Shown in pieces: positions 1 through 5,783 of a stretch of 5,783 nt of DNA; the first letter of the stretch is position 1, and each line of letters starts with the position of its first letter. The stretch covers positions 1 to 5,783 of the forward strand of contig JAISWY010000252.1 in NCBI GenBank assembly GCA_031270925.1. Direction: 5' to 3'. A model generated the notes under the pieces. It was not told the DNA's origin. It searched no databases and was given only the letters and a program-made list of their open reading frames with translations. This DNA comes from Candidatus Symbiothrix sp. GTDB lineage: Bacteria > Bacteroidota > Bacteroidia > Bacteroidales > Azobacteroidaceae. Position numbers and translations under genes: made by a program.

Positions 1-2762
1 ACGGTGCAAGTCAGGTGGCAACAGCAGATGTAGCGATTGGCGAAAACACGAATATCACTATTCCAAGCCCGAAACTTTGGTCGCCCGAAGCGCCTTTCCT
101 CTACAATGTAACGGTGGAATTGAAGAAAGGCGGCGCAACAACCGACAATGTGTCCTCTTATTTCGGTCTGCGTAAGATTGAGGTGAAAAAATTGCGCGAT
201 AAACCCTATATCTATTTGAACGGCGAACCGACATTCAATTTCGCAACGCTCGACCATGGTTATTATCCCGACGGTATTTACACCCCGGCTTCTTACGAAG
301 CGATGCGTTTCGACCTCAAGAAACTGAAAGAACTCGGTTTCAACGCTGTGCGCAAATTTGAAAAGATCGAACCGGCTATCTGGTATCATATTGCCGATTC
401 GCTCGGATTACTCGTATGGCAAGACATACCTGCCGCTCACGTAGGCACGCCGATTGCCGAACTCAACACCGAAGCTGCCCGCAAAGCTAACTTCCTGCGC
501 GAAACAGCAGCGATAACCCAAAGCATCCGCAACTTCCCGTCGATCGTGGCATGGATTGGCTTTAACGACAGTTGGGGACAATACGAAGGTTCGATAGATC
601 ACACGCAAAACACGGTTAATTTGTTTCGCTCGTTGAACGACGGACGGCTTGTCGTTCCCGAAGCGGGCGGCGACCATTTCGAACTCGGCGATGTGGTTTC
701 TTCCAATAGTAAGCCCTTGCCGAACATGCACGCCAATGCTTACAACGAACGCGCTTCGATTTGCGGTATAACGGCAGGCTACGATTATGTCATCGAAGGA
801 CATGTTTGGAACACCAGCGCTTCGAGCAGTATTACAAACGACTCTATTTACGCTGCCCGCCTGACCGAATTTAAAAATGCAGCAGCCAAACTGACTTATG
901 CAGGATTGAGCGGTGTGGCAATGGTACAAACCACCGACGTAGAAAACGAAGTCAACGGTTTGATAACCTACGACCGCAAGGAGTGTAAAGTCGGTGCAAA
1001 AGCCGAGGCCGTATTGAAAGAAACGGCCGCTTTCTTGAAGTCGAAATACTTGGAGCCGATTCTGAAAACCAGCGGACAAGGCGGTGAAAAATGGAAATAC
1101 ATCAACGGCACCAAAGGCGCTCTCGAAGAACAAACAGGATGGCAAACCGCCGGTTTCGACGACAGTTTGTGGAAAGAAAGTCTTAGCGGCTTCGGTAGCT
1201 CGATGGATTGGTTTAAACCCAATACACCTTGGGCGGGCAATGAGTTAGAACTCTATATCCGCAAAACAGTCGATATTCCTGCTTTGGCTACGGGCGATAA
1301 ACTGATTTTCTCATTGGCATACGATGAAGATTATGAGTTTTATATTAATGGCGTATTGGCGCATAGCAATACGGGATATAGTACCAGTTATGTGAATATT
1401 GATATATTTCCTGAAGCAGAAGCTGTTATCAATTACGGAGGTAGTAACATATTTGCTATCCACGTTATTCAGACTACCGGAGGTTCGGCAATTGACTTGG
1501 GTGTAATTTCGCTTTCATCATCTTTCTCTATCGATCATGAACCTGAACCACCGGTAATCGAATGGAAGGAAATTAGAGATGCAACCGACTGGATAAATAT
1601 AAAGGACGACCTCTCCGGTTTCTACCGTGTGATGAATGATATTGATCTGTTCCAGGAAGCATACAACACGCCGATTGGCAACACCGATACTCCATTCCGG
1701 GGTTATATCGACGGACAAAATCATACGATTATCTGTCCTTTGATTAATGGCTCCGATCGCGTTGGTTTGTTCGGTTATGCCGATGGCGCTCATTTTGTAA
1801 ACCTGCGCTTTACACAAGCTGAAGTAAGCGGCGGAGCCGACGTCGGTATTTTGTTGGGTCGCGGTAAAGGTATCCACGTAGAACATGTAGTATTCGACGA
1901 CGACATAGACTACCCCAACGCAGTTACCGGTCGCGATCACGTAGGTATTGTAGCCGGTATGCTCGAAACAGGTAAAGTTTCGACCATCAAGGATGTATAT
2001 GTAAACAATGGGAAGGTGGAATCAACCGACTATCAAGCAGGCGGTTTGGTAGGTATTATATGCGATACGCGCATCATCAATTCCTACTTTACCGGAACGG
2101 TAGCTATTACCAGAGATGATCGCTTGACGCTTGATAATCATGATGCGTCCGGTATTGTATCCCGCACCGAAGGAGGTCATAACTTCCTCAAAGGCGTAAT
2201 GTCGTTAGCAGACAACATTGCAAGCGCTTCGGGTAACGAATTTATCTCGTTCAACGGCGGCGGCTACATCACTATCGACTCAACGACTTGCTTTACCCGC
2301 AACGATATGGTTCTCGACCCGTTGTTCAATCCCAATCGTGGCGGTCAATATGCTCGTGCAACCACATCGATGAAACGTCCTTTGGCAAACTTCCAAGACG
2401 TCGCAATCTATCGTAGTGCATATTGGAATATCTGCGGCGACAATGCTGTTTGGGGTCTTCCCGAAAGTGGCGGTTACCCGATTTTCAGAGCAATGTTCCC
2501 GACGGTGAAATGTGTAGAATGTGAACCGGTAGCTATTCCGAAAGTGAATGCGAAAAACGACCTGAATGTCTATTCGACCGATGGCAATTTCGTGATGACG
2601 GCTTCGCAACCCACAGCTGTTTGGATTTACAACGTACAAGGTCAGTTGGTAGAACGCACCGATGTGGACGGAACACAAACCCTTGTTCTTCCGCGTGGCA
2701 TTTACATTGTGAAATCAGCTCAAAGCGGCCATGTAAAAGCAATGAAAATTATTAATCGATAA
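1..2762 (+). CDS. GH2-family protein, 5'-truncated by window, probable catalytically inactive, with GLUG-like region and T9SS sorting domain
   Basis: The reading frame is open to the left edge (first full codon at base 3), so the start, signal peptide and sugar-binding domain lie outside. The GTG at 15 is internal: its surroundings align with the middle of the downstream paralogue. Counting residues from base 3, 919 are visible: end of the GH2 Ig-like domain (1-60, KLWSPEAPFLY), TIM barrel (about 66-350, WQDIP and SIVAW), galactose-binding-like beta-sandwich (about 361-506, YINGVLA), GLUG-like repeats (about 521-840, VGLFG, VGILLG, VGIVAG, GGLVG) and a T9SS type-A-like C-terminal domain (about 846-919, ending MKIINR). 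GH2 enzymes cleave beta-glycosides with two glutamates. Here the acid/base position is Asp189 (FND) and the nucleophile position is Ile256 (CGI). I infer little or no hydrolase activity and perhaps a glycan-binding role. The protein is probably exported to the surface. The GH2 fold assignment is firm; substrate and role are unknown. Confidence 0.9.
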   Translation, partial: GASQVATADVAIGENTNITIPSPKLWSPEAPFLYNVTVELKKGGATTDNVSSYFGLRKIEVKKLRDKPYIYLNGEPTFNFATLDHGYYPDGIYTPASYEAMRFDLKKLKELGFNAVRKFEKIEPAIWYHIADSLGLLVWQDIPAAHVGTPIAELNTEAARKANFLRETAAITQSIRNFPSIVAWIGFNDSWGQYEGSIDHTQNTVNLFRSLNDGRLVVPEAGGDHFELGDVVSSNSKPLPNMHANAYNERASICGITAGYDYVIEGHVWNTSASSSITNDSIYAARLTEFKNAAAKLTYAGLSGVAMVQTTDVENEVNGLITYDRKECKVGAKAEAVLKETAAFLKSKYLEPILKTSGQGGEKWKYINGTKGALEEQTGWQTAGFDDSLWKESLSGFGSSMDWFKPNTPWAGNELELYIRKTVDIPALATGDKLIFSLAYDEDYEFYINGVLAHSNTGYSTSYVNIDIFPEAEAVINYGGSNIFAIHVIQTTGGSAIDLGVISLSSSFSIDHEPEPPVIEWKEIRDATDWINIKDDLSGFYRVMNDIDLFQEAYNTPIGNTDTPFRGYIDGQNHTIICPLINGSDRVGLFGYADGAHFVNLRFTQAEVSGGADVGILLGRGKGIHVEHVVFDDDIDYPNAVTGRDHVGIVAGMLETGKVSTIKDVYVNNGKVESTDYQAGGLVGIICDTRIINSYFTGTVAITRDDRLTLDNHDASGIVSRTEGGHNFLKGVMSLADNIASASGNEFISFNGGGYITIDSTTCFTRNDMVLDPLFNPNRGGQYARATTSMKRPLANFQDVAIYRSAYWNICGDNAVWGLPESGGYPIFRAMFPTVKCVECEPVAIPKVNAKNDLNVYSTDGNFVMTASQPTAVWIYNVQGQLVERTDVDGTQTLVLPRGIYIVKSAQSGHVKAMKIINR

Positions 2763-2782
2763 CAATAATTTTATAAAGAAGG

Positions 2783-2829
2783 CTTTTTGAGGACTTGTCG
2801 GGTTTTCGGCTCGGCAAGTCTGAAAAAAG
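2783..2829. repeat. Long imperfect inverted repeat downstream of the first GH2 gene
   Basis: The inner arms 2792-2800 and 2812-2820 pair over 9 bp (one G-U) around an 11-base loop. After a symmetric 3x3 mismatch, 2783-2788 (CTTTTT) pairs with 2824-2829 (AAAAAG). It starts 20 bases after the stop codon, so it could form the 3' end of the first transcript. The T tract lies on the 5' arm and the A tract on the 3' arm, the reverse of a canonical intrinsic terminator on either strand. Termination is therefore not shown. mRNA 3'-end protection or a processing site is equally possible. Confidence 0.6.
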
Positions 2830-2841
2830 TTGAAAAATCAG

Positions 2842-2871
2842 TCCTTGCGCTCTTTTGTTAGAACGCAAGGA
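2842..2871 (+). repeat. Inverted repeat (stem-loop) in the leader of the second GH2 gene
   Basis: TCCTTGCG (2842-2849) and CGCAAGGA (2864-2871) are perfect 8-bp complements. The 14-base loop can add 3 bp (TCT/AGA) past one mismatch. It ends 26 bases before the start codon at 2898. No U tract follows, so it is not a standard terminator. If transcription starts upstream of it, it would be a leader hairpin that could affect mRNA stability or translation; this role is inference. Confidence 0.5.
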
Positions 2872-2878
2872 GCAAAGC

Positions 2879-2897
2879 AAACAAAAACACAAAAAAA
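2879..2897 (+). promoter_or_regulatory. A-rich translation initiation region without Shine-Dalgarno
   Basis: The 19 bases before the ATG at 2898 are only A and C, with seven A's directly preceding the codon and no GGAGG-like motif. Bacteroidota commonly start translation from A-rich, weakly structured leaders. This supports the ATG at 2898, which also opens onto a good signal peptide. Confidence 0.5.
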
Positions 2898-5579
2898 ATG
2901 ATTTCAAAACACAAAAAAATTCAAAGCTTGTTTCTGATGTGCATTGTAGCGCTTTTTTCATCCGCTATTTATGCACAAACGCCCTACGAGAAAAAAACAG
3001 CCCGATTGATGACCGTTTGGGGCGAAAATCTTCAACCGACAGACCCGATTCTGCCCGAATATCCACGCCCGCAAATGGAACGAGAAAAATGGCTGAATCT
3101 GAACGGAATCTGGCAATTCCAACCGGCTGCAAGCGCAACGGAAACTTTGCCCGCAGGCAATCTCTCGCGGGAGATTCTCGTTCCCTTTCCCGTAGAATCC
3201 GCTCTTTCGGGCATCATGGAACACTACGAACATGTGTGGTACCGTCGCTCGTTTAGCGTGCCGGCCGCTTGGACGGGACAACGTGTTTTGCTTCATTTCG
3301 GAGCCGTTGATTATTCCTGCGAAATATTCATCAACGGCGAAAGCGTCGGAACGCACCAAGGCGGATACGACCCCTTTTCTATCGACATTACCGAGAAAGT
3401 GGCAGGGAGTGGAACACAGGATATTGCCGTGAGAGTAAGCGATCCGACCGACCTCAAAGGCTATCCTCGCGGAAAACAAACGCTTTATCCCGGCGGCATC
3501 ATGTACACTTGCACCACCGGTATTTGGCAAACCGTTTGGCTCGAAGCTGTGCCGCAAACCTATATCGACGCTTTCCGCATGGTACCGAATATTGATAACG
3601 CTACTTTGAAATTTTATCCGACCCAAAGTGGAACATATATCAACCCTCGCTCATTGACCTATCGTTTTCAAATTTACGACAACGGCACGAAAATAGCCGA
3701 ATTGGAAAAAATCAATATTAATGCAACTAACGGCGCAGATTTGAATATTCCGCAACCGCTGAAACTTTGGTCGCCGGACAGTCCTTTCCTCTACGATATG
3801 AAAGTGGTTCTTCTCAATGGAACGGAAGCAATCGACTCTGTTTCAACTTATTTCGGTATGCGAAAAATATCAAAGCAGATGATTGATGGCTACCAGCGAA
3901 TGATGCTCAACAATGAATTTGTTTTCCAAATGGGACCACTCGACCAAGGATTTTGGCCGGATGGAATCTATACTGCACCCACCGACGAGGCCTTGCGTTT
4001 CGATATAGAAAAAACCAAAGAGTTCGGTTTCAATATGATACGCAAGCATATCAAAGTTGAGCCGCAACGATGGTATTATTGGGCCGACAAACTCGGAATG
4101 TTGATTTGGCAGGATATGCCCTCGATGAACTCCTACATTTGCACCGATTGCGACGACGGACAGGGAGGTAAACGCAGGGTGCCTCCGCGTGAAGACGCCG
4201 CTTACATCAACGAATTGGAAAAAATGATACGCACGCATTGGAATGCGCCCAGCATCGTGTCGTGGGTATCGTTTAACGAGTTTCAAGGTTCGCATATCGA
4301 CGAAAACGACAACAGTAATAACGTTGTGTTACAAATAAAGAAATGGGACAACTCTCGGCTTGTAAATATAAATAGTGGAGGAGACGGGCGTTACGACAAC
4401 GGGCCTACCGATATTCGCGATTACCACAATTATGCTTCGCCTCCAAGTCCACCGGTACATTTCAATCATTCGCAAGCGCTGGTGTGCGGCGAATATGGCG
4501 GTATCGGTTACGAAGAACAGGGGCATTATTGGGAGTTGGGCAATCCTTACAGTACAGTGGACAGTTATGAAGCCTTGCTGGCAGGATATACATTCAATGC
4601 CGAATCGCTGATTTATTACAAAAACAACAAAGGCCTGTGTGCCGCCGTTTATACCGAAATTACCGATGTGGAAATGGAATTAAATGGCTTGATGACTTAC
4701 GACCGCAAAGTCATTAAAGGCAACGCTGCCGATTTTTATGCTGTTAATCAGCGTATTATCAATGAAGAAAAATACTATAATGAGTTTCTTCCTACTTCGG
4801 AGGAAGCGCCGCAAACGTGGCGTTATACTACCACAAAACCCGCCGGAAACTGGTTTTTAAAAACCTTTGACGATTCGGCTTGGACAACAGGAGAAGGTGG
4901 TTTTGGAACTTCAACTACGCCCGGTTCGCACATTGGAACGGAATGGGAAAGCAACGACATCTGGCTGCGCCGCACATTTACTCTGCCCATCGGCGTCCTC
5001 GAAAGCGGTACACCGATGTTGAAAGTGCATCACGACGAAAATTGTAAAATATATATTAATGGTGTTTTGGCGCTCGACCTTTCGGGTTATACGGGCAGTT
5101 ATTCTTTTTACGACATCTCAGCGGCAGCCAAAGCCGCTTTGATTGTGGGTGGCGAAAACTCGTTGGCGGTAACTTGTCATCAAACCAAAGGCGGACAATA
5201 CATCGACGTGGGCATTGCAATACTGCTCGACTCGACTGTCGCTATCAAGAATGTTGTTAAAAAAAACGATTGTCGAATCTACCCTAATCCGGCAAAAAAC
5301 GTTTTGAACATTGAAAGACGGCAAGCGTCAACCGAAATTAAAGGCATTTACAACGCTTCGGGAAGTTTGGTCAAATCGCCGGGCTGTTACGATAGCATCG
5401 TGTATATATCCGATTTGGTCAGAGGTGTATATTTTCTTCAATTGAAAACCGGTAATTTATACGATACGCTTGTTTGGCCGACGGCGGAAACACATTCCGC
5501 AACAGACAGAACAATACAAGTGAGTATCGATTTATTTGAAAATTTGTATCGCATAATTTGTATATCGGCACAAAGTTAG
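2898..5579 (+). CDS. Secreted GH2-family glycoside hydrolase (beta-galactosidase-like) with T9SS C-terminal domain
   Basis: The 893-residue protein starts with a Sec signal peptide (about 1-26: KHKK, hydrophobic core, SAIYA before Q27). No lipobox Cys is present. Domains are: GH2 sugar-binding jelly roll (about 55-219, YPRPQM, LNLNGIW, TTGIWQTVWLE), Ig-like domain (about 220-325), TIM barrel (about 330-625), galactose-binding-like beta-sandwich (about 635-776, YINGVLA) and T9SS sorting domain (about 791-860, YPNP at 795-798). Catalytic residues are present: acid/base E461 in FNE and nucleophile E532 in CGEYGG. The supporting RKH (H384) and DYH (H510) positions are also present. The family hydrolyses terminal beta-D-galactosides, glucuronides or mannosides with retention; the substrate here cannot be told from sequence. 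It lies 135 bases after a paralogue on the same strand, possibly co-transcribed. Oddly, about 33 residues (861-893) follow the sorting domain, which normally ends the protein. Confidence 0.93.
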   Translation: MISKHKKIQSLFLMCIVALFSSAIYAQTPYEKKTARLMTVWGENLQPTDPILPEYPRPQMEREKWLNLNGIWQFQPAASATETLPAGNLSREILVPFPVESALSGIMEHYEHVWYRRSFSVPAAWTGQRVLLHFGAVDYSCEIFINGESVGTHQGGYDPFSIDITEKVAGSGTQDIAVRVSDPTDLKGYPRGKQTLYPGGIMYTCTTGIWQTVWLEAVPQTYIDAFRMVPNIDNATLKFYPTQSGTYINPRSLTYRFQIYDNGTKIAELEKININATNGADLNIPQPLKLWSPDSPFLYDMKVVLLNGTEAIDSVSTYFGMRKISKQMIDGYQRMMLNNEFVFQMGPLDQGFWPDGIYTAPTDEALRFDIEKTKEFGFNMIRKHIKVEPQRWYYWADKLGMLIWQDMPSMNSYICTDCDDGQGGKRRVPPREDAAYINELEKMIRTHWNAPSIVSWVSFNEFQGSHIDENDNSNNVVLQIKKWDNSRLVNINSGGDGRYDNGPTDIRDYHNYASPPSPPVHFNHSQALVCGEYGGIGYEEQGHYWELGNPYSTVDSYEALLAGYTFNAESLIYYKNNKGLCAAVYTEITDVEMELNGLMTYDRKVIKGNAADFYAVNQRIINEEKYYNEFLPTSEEAPQTWRYTTTKPAGNWFLKTFDDSAWTTGEGGFGTSTTPGSHIGTEWESNDIWLRRTFTLPIGVLESGTPMLKVHHDENCKIYINGVLALDLSGYTGSYSFYDISAAAKAALIVGGENSLAVTCHQTKGGQYIDVGIAILLDSTVAIKNVVKKNDCRIYPNPAKNVLNIERRQASTEIKGIYNASGSLVKSPGCYDSIVYISDLVRGVYFLQLKTGNLYDTLVWPTAETHSATDRTIQVSIDLFENLYRIICISAQS
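5484..5500 (+). repeat. Small GC-rich hairpin inside the 3' coding tail of the second GH2 gene
   Basis: GCGGAA (5484-5489) and TTCCGC (5495-5500) form a perfect 6-bp stem around the loop ACACA. It lies where similarity to T9SS sorting domains stops, at the start of the atypical C-terminal extension. No T run follows. It may be chance, or it may mark a junction where an original 3' end was replaced. Confidence 0.35.
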
Positions 5580-5632
5580 CATAAAATTCTCAATTATACA
5601 CAAACGCATAAAAATGGTTAATTCTTTTTTTG

Positions 5633-5780
5633 AGGTGCTATTAACGAGAGCGAAAGACGTGCGGGTGGAAACACCTCCGGTGTTTCCTGTGAATAACCCC
5701 CAGATTTATCTGGGGGTAGTGGAAGCGCTCACCTCTCCCATACTCCGTAGGAGTTGCCCGTTTGTTGGGATAGCGCACCT
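5633..5780. repeat. Cluster of three hairpins bounded by imperfect inverted repeats; candidate interspersed repeat
   Basis: Three perfect stems lie close together: GGAAACACC/GGTGTTTCC (5667-5675 and 5679-5687, 3-base loop), ACCCCCAGAT/ATCTGGGGGT (5696-5705 and 5708-5717, 2-base loop; about 8 bp with a realistic 4-base loop) and ACTCC/GGAGT (5742-5746 and 5750-5754, loop GTA). AGGTGCTAT at 5633-5641 and ATAGCGCACCT at 5770-5780 are inverted copies differing by two inserted bases. The layout (several short GC-rich palindromes after a gene, no T runs) resembles repetitive extragenic palindromic elements that I recall from Bacteroidota genomes. Copy number cannot be seen in one window, and the element may continue past the right edge. 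The AT-rich stretch 5580-5632 before it shows no clear feature. Confidence 0.55.
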
Positions 5781-5783
5781 TTT

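Noticed and set aside
15..17. GTG as the start codon of the first gene
   Set aside because: The frame is open to the window edge and the residues around it align with the middle of the paralogue's Ig-like domain. It is an internal Val; the true start is upstream.
408..1145. Long antisense open frame (245 codons) opposite the GH2 TIM barrel
   Set aside because: It is the complement of a clearly conserved domain and its translation shows no recognisable domain. The same holds for shorter antisense frames at 1518-1940, 2280-2678, 2958-3626 and 3870-4295.
2766..2773. TAATTTTA as a Bacteroidota -7 promoter element (TAnnTTTG)
   Set aside because: The last base does not match and no TTTG-like -33 element sits at the right distance within the visible gap. 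The stretch is simply AT-rich.
2855..3256. Plus-strand open frame (133 codons) overlapping the start of the second GH2 gene
   Set aside because: It runs through the leader hairpin and overlaps the signal peptide and sugar-binding domain in another frame, with a lysine/arginine-rich composition and no recognisable domain.
5530..5565. TTTG-containing AT-rich stretch near the end of the second gene as a promoter for a downstream gene
   Set aside because: Repeated TTTG words are present, but no TAnnTTTG with correct spacing to a -33 box, and no convincing downstream gene is visible.
5625..5631. Run of seven T's as an intrinsic terminator of the second GH2 gene
   Set aside because: No GC-rich stem lies directly upstream; only weak AT pairing is possible.

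Overview
The window looks like chromosomal DNA from a member of the Bacteroidota, most likely Bacteroidales. Both large proteins end in domains that look like type IX secretion (T9SS) sorting domains. The start codon of the second gene follows an A-rich leader without a Shine-Dalgarno motif, which is normal in this phylum. Both genes encode multi-domain family 2 glycoside hydrolase (GH2) proteins of the kind found in polysaccharide-degrading Bacteroidota. I cannot name a species.

Layout: (1) Bases 1-2762 (+) hold the 3' part of a large GH2-family gene whose start lies left of the window. It encodes the end of the Ig-like domain, a TIM barrel, a galactose-binding-like beta-sandwich, a GLUG-like repeat region and a T9SS C-terminal domain. 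(2) Bases 2763-2897 are a 135-base gap with two clear inverted repeats and an A-rich leader. (3) Bases 2898-5579 (+) hold a complete second GH2 gene with a signal peptide, the full GH2 core, the same beta-sandwich and a T9SS domain, followed by an unusual tail. (4) Bases 5580-5783 are non-coding or of unclear coding status. They start AT-rich and then contain a dense cluster of three hairpins, probably part of an interspersed repeat.

The two genes are tandem paralogues: they align from the Ig-like domain through the beta-sandwich. The second has both catalytic glutamates expected for GH2 (E461 in an NE motif, and E532). At the matching positions the first has Asp and Ile, and two nearby conserved His positions are also changed. 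The pair therefore appears to be one probable active secreted or surface glycosidase beside one probable pseudoenzyme that has gained a beta-helix-like module. Both would be exported by Sec and then T9SS to the cell surface or medium and would act on an unidentified beta-linked glycan. No mobile-element transposase, tRNA, rRNA or CRISPR array is visible.
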